DNA of 64,000 nt from SH-MAG3 sp035461245 (lineage in GTDB: Bacteria > Gemmatimonadota > Gemmatimonadetes > Longimicrobiales > RSA9): positions 1-64,000 of the forward strand of contig DATHVP010000082.1 of assembly GCA_035461245.1 (NCBI GenBank), given 5' to 3'. A model generated the notes under the pieces. That model worked only from the letters and a program-made list of their open reading frames with translations, did not search any database and was not told the DNA's origin. The position numbers and the translations under genes were made by a program. This document shows positions 1-8,004 of the stretch, one piece after another (positions within the stretch are counted from its first letter, which is position 1; every line of letters begins with the position of its first letter).

Positions 1-60
1 CGCCCGCTGCCGCCCGCCGCCGCCCGCTGCCGCCCGCCGTCGCCCGCCGTCGCCCGCCTC
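1..60. repeat. 10-bp GC-only tandem repeat, six copies
   Basis: Six head-to-tail copies of a 10-bp unit close to CGCCCGCYGY fill the first 60 bases of the window and may continue upstream. They vary only at positions 8 and 10. The array lies upstream of the comM gene and has no convincing open frame of its own. Confidence 0.8.
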
Positions 61-157
61 CCTCTCACAACGTCCCACCCCGCCATGGTTTCGCCCCGGC
101 AGCGGGTTGGAATTACGCGACGTCGCAATTAACCCGTCCTACTCGTCCGGGGGACTG

Positions 158-1678
158 ATGCTCGCACAGCTGAACAGTGGCGCCGTACTCGGTGTGGACG
201 CGTACACCGTGCGCGTGGAGGTGGACCTCGGCAGGGGCATGCCGTGCATGCACGTCGTGGGTCTGCCGGAGAGTGCGGTGCGGGAGGGCAGGGAACGCGT
301 GACGGCAGCGCTGGCGAACGTGGACTTCCGGCTGCCGGCCGGACGCATCACGGTGAACCTGGCGCCCGCTGACATTCCCAAGGGCGGCAGCGCATTCGAC
401 CTGCCGGTAGCGCTGGGCCTGCTGGCGGCGGCGGGGGAGATTCCGGCGTCGGCGCTGGACGGCCTGTGCGTCATCGGCGAACTCGGTCTCGACGGCACGG
501 TCCGCCCCGTGCGCGGGGTGCTGCCCATCGCGGCGCGCTGCTTCGCCGACGGCATGACCACGTTGCTCTGTCCGCCGGGACACGCAGCGGAGGCGGGCGT
601 CGTGGAGGGGCTCGAGGTCCTGCCGGTGCCGAGCCTGGAATTGGCCATTGCACACCTCCTGGGCAAGGCCCGCCTCTCGGTCGCCGCCAGCAATGGTGCG
701 GCCCCGCCGCTACCGGGCACGGGGCTGGACTTTGCCCATGTGCTCGGTCAGGACAACGCGCGGATCGCCTTGGAGATCGCCGCGGCCGGTGGGCACAACA
801 TCTTCATGACCGGGCCGCCCGGCGCCGGCAAGTCCATGCTGGCCCGGCGCCTGCCCGGCATCCTGCCGCCGCTGACGCACGCGGAAGCGGTGGCCGCGAC
901 GAAGGTACATTCCGTCGCCGGCACGCTGCGTCCGGGCTGCGCGCTGCTGCCCGAGCGGCCGTTCCGGGCACCGCACCACTCTGTCTCGGAGGCGGGGCTC
1001 ATCGGAGGTGGCAGTCCGCCGCGACCGGGCGAGGTCTCGCTTGCGCACCATGGCGTCCTGTTCCTGGACGAGCTGCCACAGGTCCAGCGTCACGTGCTGG
1101 AGAGCCTGCGCCAGCCCATGGAGGACGGATGCGTTCTCATCGGCCGCGCCCGCATGGCACTCACGTTCCCCGCCCGTTTCATGCTCGTTGCCGCCATGAA
1201 TCCGTGCCCATGCGGCTACCACGGCAGCGGCACGGGACGCTGCATCTGCAAGCCTGCGGACGTGGACCGCTACGCCCGGCGCGTATCCGGGCCGTTGCTG
1301 GATCGCGTGGACCTGCATGTGGAGGTGCCGGCCATTCCGCCCAGTCACCTGTTGCGCCGGTTCCACGCGGAGACGAGCGAGTCCATCCGTCAGCGCGTCG
1401 TGGCAGCCCGGGAGCGCCAGCTGCAGCGGGCGGGCCGCCCGAACGCCGAGCTGAACCCGGCGGAAACGGCCGAGTACTGTCGGCTGGACGCCGCTGGCGA
1501 GCGGGCGATCCGCGGCGCCATCCGCAAGCTGGGCCTGTCGGCGAGGGGGTATCACCGGGTCTGCCGCGTAGCACGGACCATCGCCGATCTGAAGGGTGCA
1601 GACCGCATCAGCGAAGCCCACGTGAAACTCGCCGCCCAGTACCAGGACCGGCAGCGGCCGCGTTCAGCCCGGGCCTGA
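158..1678 (+). CDS. comM: YifB/ComM family Mg-chelatase-like AAA+ ATPase
   Basis: 506-residue protein of the YifB/ComM family, hexameric AAA+ helicases. ComM promotes branch migration during integration of transforming DNA in competent bacteria. The N-terminal domain (about 1-170) has the family sequence on either side of VVGLPESAVREGRERV. Walker A GPPGAGKS is at 219-226 and Walker B FLDE at 302-305. A cysteine cluster (NPCPCGYH, then CICKP) follows, and then the C-terminal helical domain. An upstream TTG at 107 is in frame, but the ATG at 158 is preceded by a GGGGG ribosome-binding site and gives the normal family start MLAQLNSGAVLG. It stands alone, with no other competence gene nearby. Family assignment is firm; a competence role here is inference. 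Confidence 0.95.
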   Translation: MLAQLNSGAVLGVDAYTVRVEVDLGRGMPCMHVVGLPESAVREGRERVTAALANVDFRLPAGRITVNLAPADIPKGGSAFDLPVALGLLAAAGEIPASALDGLCVIGELGLDGTVRPVRGVLPIAARCFADGMTTLLCPPGHAAEAGVVEGLEVLPVPSLELAIAHLLGKARLSVAASNGAAPPLPGTGLDFAHVLGQDNARIALEIAAAGGHNIFMTGPPGAGKSMLARRLPGILPPLTHAEAVAATKVHSVAGTLRPGCALLPERPFRAPHHSVSEAGLIGGGSPPRPGEVSLAHHGVLFLDELPQVQRHVLESLRQPMEDGCVLIGRARMALTFPARFMLVAAMNPCPCGYHGSGTGRCICKPADVDRYARRVSGPLLDRVDLHVEVPAIPPSHLLRRFHAETSESIRQRVVAARERQLQRAGRPNAELNPAETAEYCRLDAAGERAIRGAIRKLGLSARGYHRVCRVARTIADLKGADRISEAHVKLAAQYQDRQRPRSARA

Positions 1679-1733
1679 GGCCCGCGAGCACGGCGGCGGA
1701 CCGCTCCTCCCAGCCGGCCGACGGGCTGCAGCG

Positions 1734-1762
1734 TTGCCGCTGCTGTGTTCCTGCGGTACACT
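1734..1762 (+). promoter_or_regulatory. candidate sigma70-type promoter for the DUF418 gene
   Basis: TTGCCG at 1734-1739 and TACACT at 1757-1762 are separated by 17 bp, in the gap between comM and the DUF418 gene. Predicted transcription would start near 1769, leaving a leader of about 29 nt. Confidence 0.45.
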
Positions 1763-1797
1763 GCAGCCACGTCGTTGACCAGTTCTCGTCCCCTCGC

Positions 1798-3048
1798 ATG
1801 AGCCCAGCCATCGGTACTACTCAGAGCGCCGATCCGGCAGCGTCGCCTGCCGCAATCGCCATGGGGCCGGCGGAGCCCGCCACACGGGAGCCGACGCTCG
1901 ACGCGATGCGGGGTTTCGCCGTGCTCGGGATCATGGTCGTGAACATCCACTTCCTGCTGGCCGCAGGCAGCGTCCCACCGTTTGGAGGCCTCGACGGTGG
2001 GGACGGGACGTCACCCCACAACCGCCTCATCGTGCTGCTGACGACCTGGCTGGCCATGGGAAAGTTCATGCCGGCGCTGGCGATGCTGTTCGGGGCGGGC
2101 GCGGCCGTCCTGGCGGACCGCGCGGCTGGCCGCGGCGTCGAGCCGCAGGCACTGCTCCGACGCCGTTACCGCTGGCTTGCCGCCATCGGCCTCGTCCACA
2201 TGGTGTTCCTGTTCCCGGGCGACATCCTTTTCGCCTATGGCATCGCGGGGCTGGTGCTGGTCCGGTCGCTACACCTGAGCCCGCGCAGCATGCTGAAGCG
2301 CGCGGCGGTGCTGCTGGCCGTCGGTACCACCCTTTTCGCGACCCTGCTGGGCTCCCTCACATGGGTCATGAGGCAGCCGGATCTCGCGGACTCCATTGCA
2401 CAGCAGGAAGCGCGGGCCGCCGCCGTCTATGGAAGCGGGACCTACTTCGACATAGTGAGGCTCCACGCTGCCGACACGCCTGGCATGATTGCCATGGGCG
2501 CGCTGATGCTGCCCTGGACGCTCTCGCTGTTCCTGGCCGGTGCCGCCGTGGCCCGGACGGGTTTTGTCACCACCCCGGCCGCATTTTCGACTGCGCTGCG
2601 CCGCGCCGCTACCATCGGCCTCGGCGCCGGGCTGCCGCTCAACCTGGCTGTTGCGCTGGTGACCACCTCCTCGGGCGAGAGCCCCGGCATCGGCGCCACG
2701 CTCCTCGCGTCGGGTCTGGTGTCCGTCGCCGGTCCGTTGCTGGCGACGGGGTACCTGGCGAGCCTCGCGCTGTTCTGTATCCGTCGCGGGCCGAACGCAC
2801 CCCTGGTGGGCGTCGGGCGCATGGCGCTGACCGCCTACCTGTTCCAGAGCGTCGTCATGCTGGTCGCCGTTGCCGGCGCTCGGCTGCACGGCCGTCTGGA
2901 TGCTGCTGGATCGCTGCTCATCGTGGCCGCTACCTGGGCCGTGCTCCTCGCCGGCTGCCCGCTCTGGCTGCGCCGCTTCCGCTTCGGGCCCGCCGAATGG
3001 CTCTGGCGCTCACTGACCTATCGGCGGCGCGAACCCACGCGTACCTGA
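1798..3048 (+). CDS. DUF418 family multi-pass membrane protein
   Basis: 416 residues with the N-terminal hallmark LDAMRGFAVLGIMVVNI found in DUF418/YeiB-type membrane proteins, followed by about ten hydrophobic segments. The C-terminal block has VGRMALTAYLFQSV, the conserved DUF418 core. Function is unknown; the family resembles membrane acyltransferases in topology only. The frame stays open far upstream (to 466) because of high GC; the ATG at 1798 is chosen because the domain starts just after it and a promoter-like element precedes it. About 38 N-terminal residues before the first membrane segment are Ala/Pro-rich and may not be translated in full. Confidence 0.88.
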   Translation: MSPAIGTTQSADPAASPAAIAMGPAEPATREPTLDAMRGFAVLGIMVVNIHFLLAAGSVPPFGGLDGGDGTSPHNRLIVLLTTWLAMGKFMPALAMLFGAGAAVLADRAAGRGVEPQALLRRRYRWLAAIGLVHMVFLFPGDILFAYGIAGLVLVRSLHLSPRSMLKRAAVLLAVGTTLFATLLGSLTWVMRQPDLADSIAQQEARAAAVYGSGTYFDIVRLHAADTPGMIAMGALMLPWTLSLFLAGAAVARTGFVTTPAAFSTALRRAATIGLGAGLPLNLAVALVTTSSGESPGIGATLLASGLVSVAGPLLATGYLASLALFCIRRGPNAPLVGVGRMALTAYLFQSVVMLVAVAGARLHGRLDAAGSLLIVAATWAVLLAGCPLWLRRFRFGPAEWLWRSLTYRRREPTRT

Positions 3049-3176
3049 CACTGCCGCCCGGCATTCCGTCCCGCAGCGCCCGCCCGGCCCGCGCTTCCCG
3101 AGCGCCGGGCGACGGCGTAGTTTCCGCCGCGCCCGCGTTTTGCAACACACGGGCGATGGCGACTGGGAGGACGGCG

Positions 3177-4226
3177 ATGAGCATGGATGAGAAAGTTGAG
3201 CGGCTCCGGGAGATCCTCCGGGAGTGCGGCTCAGTGTGCATAGGATATTCCGGCGGTGTGGACTCGGTGTTCCTGGCGTACATGGCGGTGGAGACGCTGG
3301 GCGCGGACCGAGTGCTGGCGGTGACGGGCCGCAGTGCCGCGTACCCCGCTGTGCAGCACGACGTCGCGCTGGACTGCGTGCGCCGCTTCGGTATCCCGCA
3401 TGACGAGATCGAGACGGACGAACTGTCGGACCCGGATTACACGGCCAACCCGGCGAACCGGTGCTACTACTGCAAGTCGGAACTGTGGCCGAAGCTGCAG
3501 GAGGTGGCGCGGCAGCGGGGGCTGCGTACCGTGCTGGACGGCTCCAACGCCGATGACGCCCACGATTACCGGCCCGGCTTCACAGCGGCGCAGGAGCATT
3601 CCGTCCGCTCGCCGCTGCTGGAGGCTGGGCTGACCAAGGATGACATCCGTGAACTGTCCCGCCAGCGCGGGCTGCCTACGTGGGACCAGCCCAGCGCGCC
3701 GTGCCTGTCCAGCCGGCTGCCCTACGGCGTGGCGGTGACGCCGGCACGGCTGCGCCAGGTCGAGGACGCGGAGACGATCCTGCGGGACATGGGGTTCGTC
3801 GTCTTCCGCGTGCGGCACCATGACGACGTGCTGCGCATCGAGGTGGCGCCCGATGAACTCCCCGCTGCCGAAAGGCAGGCCGCCCGCATCGCCGGGGCCT
3901 TCCATGCGGCAGCCCTGCCGCAGCCGCTGCTGGACGCGGAGGGCTACCGCCGGGGCGCCCTCAACGAAGTGCTGGTGCGGATCGGCGGTTCAAGCGACCC
4001 CGCGCCGGCAGGAGCCAGCGGGCACCATGCCCGCGGCGGCGGCGACGTGGCACTCCCCGAGCATGAGGCGGCCGGCCACCATCGCGACATCTGCGTTCTC
4101 GCCGGCTGCAGCACCGCCGGGGCGCGGGAGCTGGCCGCTGCTGCCCGGACCGCAGGGTTCCGGTACGTAGCCATACCCCTGGACCCGGCCCTGCGTGACT
4201 CGGCCGCCGGGGCCGCCTGTGCGTAA
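3177..4226 (+). CDS. larE: LarE-type ATP-dependent sacrificial sulfur transferase
   Basis: 349-residue PP-loop ATP pyrophosphatase. LarE enzymes adenylate the pyridinium biscarboxylate precursor of the nickel-pincer nucleotide cofactor and donate sulfur, often from a protein cysteine. The PP-loop SGGVDS is at 25-30, a CYYC pair at 95-98, and PSAPCLSSR places the expected sulfur-donor cysteine at 175 (Cys176 in Lactiplantibacillus plantarum). The usual end of the family, near DAEGYRRGALNEVL, is followed by about 85 extra residues, Gly/His-rich and then a small helical-looking segment. The ATG at 3177 has GGGAGG at 3165-3170; the upstream ATG at 3156 has no such site. It overlaps the next gene. 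No larB, larC or lactate racemase is in the window, so the substrate may differ. Confidence 0.88.
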   Translation: MSMDEKVERLREILRECGSVCIGYSGGVDSVFLAYMAVETLGADRVLAVTGRSAAYPAVQHDVALDCVRRFGIPHDEIETDELSDPDYTANPANRCYYCKSELWPKLQEVARQRGLRTVLDGSNADDAHDYRPGFTAAQEHSVRSPLLEAGLTKDDIRELSRQRGLPTWDQPSAPCLSSRLPYGVAVTPARLRQVEDAETILRDMGFVVFRVRHHDDVLRIEVAPDELPAAERQAARIAGAFHAAALPQPLLDAEGYRRGALNEVLVRIGGSSDPAPAGASGHHARGGGDVALPEHEAAGHHRDICVLAGCSTAGARELAAAARTAGFRYVAIPLDPALRDSAAGAACA

Positions 4227-5376
4227 GGTGACCTACCTGGATTTCGCCGCCACTTCGGCAGTGCGCCCGCCGGCGGTGGCCGCCGCCGTGTCCCACTACC
4301 TGGCGGACGTCGGCGCATCGGCCGGTCGCGGTGGGCACCGCCTGGCGAACGAGGCCGGCCGTATGGCGCTGCACTGCCGCCAGCGCCTGGCCGCGCTGCT
4401 GGGCGTGCCCGGTGATGCCGGCCGGATCGCGTTCGCCGCCAACGCGACGCACGCCCTCAACACGGGCATCTGGGGCACCGTGGGACGTGGCGAGCGCGTT
4501 GTCGTTACCGCGCTGGAACACAATTCAGTACTGCGCCCGGCGGCACGGGTGGCGCGGGAACGGGACGCCGATGTCGTCATGGTGGCCGCCGATATCGACG
4601 GGTCCCTGGATATGCGCGGGCTGGAGCGGGCGCTGGATGGCGCCCGCCTGTTCTGCCTTACGGCCGCCTCGAACGTGCTGGGCACGCGCACGGATGTCGC
4701 CGCGCTGGCCGCCATGGCCCGGGCCGCCGGCGTGCTCACCCTCGTGGACGCGGCGCAGGCTGCCGGGCACCTGCCAGTGGACGCCGCCGCCGTGGACATG
4801 CTGGCGTTTACCGGTCATAAGGGGCTGCTGGGTCCACCCGGCATCGGCGGACTGTGGGTCCGGGACGGACTCGACGTCGATCCCATCATCACCGGCGGCA
4901 CCGGCGGCAACTCACTGGAGCGGGACATGCCCGCCGCCCTGCCCGATCGCCTCGAGGCAGGGACACTCAACGGCGCCGGCATCGCGGGCCTGCTGGCCGG
5001 CGCGGACCACGTCCTTGCCGAGGGCGTCGCGTCGCTGCATGCCCGCCTGTCCGACCTGAAGCTCCGTCTGCACCACGGCCTGTCCGGTGTCCGCGGCCTC
5101 CGGGTCCTGTCCCCGCCCGCGCCGGATGGCGTGCCCATCGTGACGGTGACCAGCGACGTCGTGGACGCTGCCACCTTCGCCGCCCGCCTGGACCGGGAAC
5201 ACAGCATCCTTACCCGTGCGGGACTTCATTGTGCACCGGAAGTGCACCGCCTGCTGGGTACGGAACGCACGGGCGCAGTCAGATTCTCCCTTGGCTGGTG
5301 CAGCAGTGCCCATGACGTGGACCGGGCGGTGGACGCCGTTTCCGTCATCGCCGCAGGGCGCGGGGCGCGGGCATGA
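4219..5376 (+). CDS. class V aminotransferase of the cysteine desulfurase family
   Basis: About 385 residues, fold-type I PLP enzyme close to the EF2568-type cysteine desulfurase-like family. The start YLDFAATSAVRP, the PLP lysine in AFTGHKGLLGPPG (K201), the TGGTGGNS loop and the EAGTLNGAGIAGL block are all present. RAGLHCAPEVH places a cysteine (C338) where SufS-type desulfurases carry the persulfide-forming residue. It overlaps the end of larE, which suggests a coupled sulfur-delivery pair. Three GTG starts are possible (4195, 4219, 4228); 4219 has GGGG a few bases upstream. Family is secure; desulfurase activity is inferred from the conserved Cys. Confidence 0.87.
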   Translation: MRKVTYLDFAATSAVRPPAVAAAVSHYLADVGASAGRGGHRLANEAGRMALHCRQRLAALLGVPGDAGRIAFAANATHALNTGIWGTVGRGERVVVTALEHNSVLRPAARVARERDADVVMVAADIDGSLDMRGLERALDGARLFCLTAASNVLGTRTDVAALAAMARAAGVLTLVDAAQAAGHLPVDAAAVDMLAFTGHKGLLGPPGIGGLWVRDGLDVDPIITGGTGGNSLERDMPAALPDRLEAGTLNGAGIAGLLAGADHVLAEGVASLHARLSDLKLRLHHGLSGVRGLRVLSPPAPDGVPIVTVTSDVVDAATFAARLDREHSILTRAGLHCAPEVHRLLGTERTGAVRFSLGWCSSAHDVDRAVDAVSVIAAGRGARA

Positions 5377-5936
5377 GGGTGTTCGTGGCGCTGAACCTGG
5401 ACCGCGCCGTGCGCAAGCGGCTGCACGGTTCGCTGGAGGCCCTGCGGCAGCGGGACTGGCCGGTACGCTGGACCGCAGCGTCGTCGCTGCACCTGACACT
5501 GCGCTTCCTCGGCGACATCGAGGGCAATGAAGTGCCACGCATCGAGGAGTCGCTGCGCACGGTGGCGGCGCGGCACGGCCCGCAACGCCTGGAACTGGCC
5601 GGCTTCGGTGCGTTCCCCTCGCTGCGCCGGGCCAGCGTCCTGTGGGTGGGCGTGACGCCGGACCCGGCGCTCATGGCCCTGCAGCGGGAGCTGGAACTGG
5701 CCATGTCCCGCCTGGGCTACGGCCGGGAGCAGAAGCCGTTCCGCCCCCATGTCACGGTGGCCCGCCTGCGCGCTGGCGCACGCACGCCCGATGTCGAACG
5801 GGACGCAGCGGGGTACGAGCATACCGATAATGATCATGTGGAGACCATGGACCTGATGAGAAGCCATACGGATCCGGGCGGCGCCCGCTACGAGACGCTC
5901 CTGCGCATCGCCCTCGGCCAGGAAGCGGACACGTGA
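5373..5936 (+). CDS. thpR: RNA 2',3'-cyclic phosphodiesterase (LigT/2H family)
   Basis: 187 residues of the 2H phosphoesterase superfamily, which hydrolyses 2',3'-cyclic phosphates on RNA ends. The two signature HxTx motifs are HLTL at 40-43 and HVTV at 126-129, at the expected spacing, with the MRVFVALNL start typical of ThpR. It begins with an ATGA overlap with the stop of the preceding aminotransferase, so it is co-translated in the larE operon, although no functional link is evident. Confidence 0.93.
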   Translation: MRVFVALNLDRAVRKRLHGSLEALRQRDWPVRWTAASSLHLTLRFLGDIEGNEVPRIEESLRTVAARHGPQRLELAGFGAFPSLRRASVLWVGVTPDPALMALQRELELAMSRLGYGREQKPFRPHVTVARLRAGARTPDVERDAAGYEHTDNDHVETMDLMRSHTDPGGARYETLLRIALGQEADT

Positions 5937-6568
5937 TCCCTGGCGGTTGCATGCGACGTATCGTCGCCCTCGTCGTCATCCTCGCCCTGGGTGTCGGCGT
6001 CTACCTGTACCGGGACCGGCTGCTCATCGCGTGGCACGATTACAGGGGCACCAGCCCCGCAGTGGAGGAGCCATCGCCGGAGCTGGCCGACCGGGCGGAA
6101 CGCAAGCTCAACGCACTGAGGGACGGCAGCAGCACCTACGCGGCCCTGTCCGCCGTGGAGCTGGAGAGCCTGCTGGCCTTCCGCTACAACGGCGTGCTGC
6201 CGGGCTTCCTGGACACGCCCGTCGTCGAGATGCGGGGCGACCAGCTCCGCCTCCGGGCCCGCGTACCCGTGGACCGGCTGCCTGACATCCAGGGTCTCGG
6301 GCCGGCGGCCGCGTTCCTGCCCGACACCACTGAGGTCACCGTGTCCGGGCGCCTGCTGCCGCTGCAGCCGGGCCGGGTGGCCTTCGCCATTGACGACATC
6401 AGCGCCCAGCGGTTCCCGCTGCCGCGCCGGCTCGTGCCCGGCGCCCTCGAGCGGCTGGGGCGCCGGGATGAGCCCGGCCTGCCGGCCGATGCCATGGCGC
6501 TGCCCCTGCCGCCGGGCGCAAATTCCGCCTACATCCGGCGCGACTCACTCGTCCTGCTGGCCAACTGA
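5933..6568 (+). CDS. N-terminally anchored hypothetical protein
   Basis: 211 residues if the GTG at 5933 is used. That start overlaps the thpR stop as GTGA and has GGAAG seven bases upstream. An ATG at 5951 would give 205 residues beginning MRRIVALVVILALG. A single hydrophobic segment follows two arginines, so the remaining ~180 residues are probably periplasmic. The soluble part looks like beta-rich secretory material (VVEMRGDQLRLRARVPVD, TEVTVSGRLLPLQPG). No known catalytic motif was recognised. It is the last gene of the larE-thpR run and is 15 bp upstream of the sigma-54 activator. Confidence 0.75.
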   Translation: MIPGGCMRRIVALVVILALGVGVYLYRDRLLIAWHDYRGTSPAVEEPSPELADRAERKLNALRDGSSTYAALSAVELESLLAFRYNGVLPGFLDTPVVEMRGDQLRLRARVPVDRLPDIQGLGPAAAFLPDTTEVTVSGRLLPLQPGRVAFAIDDISAQRFPLPRRLVPGALERLGRRDEPGLPADAMALPLPPGANSAYIRRDSLVLLAN

Positions 6569-6583
6569 CACTCACGGGAAGAT

Positions 6584-7948
6584 ATGGCACGGATACTCGT
6601 CGTCGACGATGAAGAGGGCATCCGCAAGATCCTGCGACAGGTCCTGGAGTATGAGGGCCATGACGTCCGCGTTGCCGCCACCGGCGGTGAGGCCATCCAG
6701 AGCTATGCGGACGTGCGGCCTGACATGGTCTTCATGGACGTGAAGATGGCGCGCATGGATGGGCTCGAGGCGCTGGACCGGATACGCGAGCACGATCCCT
6801 CCGCGTGCGTCGTCATGATCAGCGGCCATGGCACCATTGAGACGGCCGTCGAGGCCACCCGTCGCGGCGCGTACGACTTCCTGGAGAAGCCCCTCGACAC
6901 CGACCGCCTGCTGCTCACCATCCGCAACGCGCTGCAGCAGCGCGGGCTGCAGGAGGAGAACCAGCGGCTGCGCGGCGAGATCGAGAGCCGCTACGAGATC
7001 GTCGGCCGCAGCTTTGCCATCCGCGCCCTCCTCGACCGCATCGAGAAGGTCGCGCCGACCGACGCCCGCGTCCTCATCACCGGCGAGAACGGGACCGGCA
7101 AGGAACTCGTGGCACGGGCCATCCACCGCCTGTCCGCGCGCGCCGACGAAACGTTCGTCGAGGTCAACTGCGCCGCCATCCCGTCGGAACTCATCGAGAG
7201 CGAGCTGTTCGGTCACATGAAGGGCTCCTTCACCGGCGCCACCGCCGACCGGGCCGGCAAGTTCGAACAGGCCGACGGCGGCACGCTCTTCCTCGACGAG
7301 ATCGGCGACATGTCCCTGGCCGCGCAGGCCAAGGTCCTGCGCGCGCTGCAGGAGGGCATCGTGACCCGCGTCGGCGGCGAGAAGCCCATACGCGTGGATG
7401 TCCGCGTCATCGCAGCCACCAACAAGGCGCTCGAGGAGGAGATCGGTACCGGCCGGTTCCGGGAAGACCTGTACCATCGCCTCAACGTCGTACCCATCCA
7501 CGTGCCGCCCCTCCGTGAACGCAGGGAGGACGTGCCCATGCTGGTACGGCACTTCGTGCGCAAGGCCGTGGAGGAGCAGCGGCTGCCCGGCCGGGACCTG
7601 ACGCCCGACGCGCTGGAGGCGCTGTCCAGCCTCGACTGGTCCGGCAACGTCCGTGAACTGCGCAACACCGTAGAGCGTCTTCTCATCCTCGCCCGGTCAA
7701 ACGAGATCGGTGCAGCGGACGTGGAACGCCTCGTGGGTGGCGCCCAGGCCGTGGATGCACTCTCTTCAGAGATGCTCGGCGCACCTACGTTCGCCGAGTT
7801 CAAGGAGCGGGCGGAACGCGCCTTCATCCTCGCCAAGCTGCGGGAGCACGACTGGAACGTGTCCGAGACGGCCCGGGCCGTCGAGATGCCGCGGTCCAAC
7901 CTGTACAAGAAGATCGAGAAGTACGGGCTGGTGCGGGAAGAAGGATGA
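6584..7948 (+). CDS. NtrC-type sigma-54-dependent response regulator
   Basis: 454 residues in three domains: receiver (1-120) with acidic pocket DDE at 8-10 and phospho-acceptor D52; AAA+ sigma-54 activator (about 140-375) with Walker A GENGTGKE at 167-174 and the sigma-54 contact loop at 214-219; and a Fis-type helix-turn-helix (about 410-450, NVSETARAVEMPRSNLYKKI). The contact loop reads GSFTGA rather than the commonest GAFTGA; Ser is a tolerated variant. It should activate sigma-54 promoters after phosphorylation. No histidine kinase or rpoN is in the window, so its signal and targets are unknown. Confidence 0.94.
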   Translation: MARILVVDDEEGIRKILRQVLEYEGHDVRVAATGGEAIQSYADVRPDMVFMDVKMARMDGLEALDRIREHDPSACVVMISGHGTIETAVEATRRGAYDFLEKPLDTDRLLLTIRNALQQRGLQEENQRLRGEIESRYEIVGRSFAIRALLDRIEKVAPTDARVLITGENGTGKELVARAIHRLSARADETFVEVNCAAIPSELIESELFGHMKGSFTGATADRAGKFEQADGGTLFLDEIGDMSLAAQAKVLRALQEGIVTRVGGEKPIRVDVRVIAATNKALEEEIGTGRFREDLYHRLNVVPIHVPPLRERREDVPMLVRHFVRKAVEEQRLPGRDLTPDALEALSSLDWSGNVRELRNTVERLLILARSNEIGAADVERLVGGAQAVDALSSEMLGAPTFAEFKERAERAFILAKLREHDWNVSETARAVEMPRSNLYKKIEKYGLVREEG

Positions 7949-7955
7949 TCCCCGC

Positions 7956-7983
7956 CACCATACACCATACACCATACACCATA
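7956..7983. repeat. CACCATA heptamer, four tandem copies
   Basis: Four perfect copies of CACCATA fill most of the short gap between the sigma-54 activator and the aldehyde dehydrogenase. The core CCATACAC also recurs in the minisatellite near 39.1 kb. Confidence 0.85.
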
Positions 7984-8004
7984 CACCCACCCTGAGGATT
8001 CGGC

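Noticed and set aside
466..1797. Open frame upstream of and continuous with the DUF418 gene
   Set aside because: It overlaps comM in another frame; the DUF418 domain starts only after 1798, where a promoter-like element precedes an ATG.
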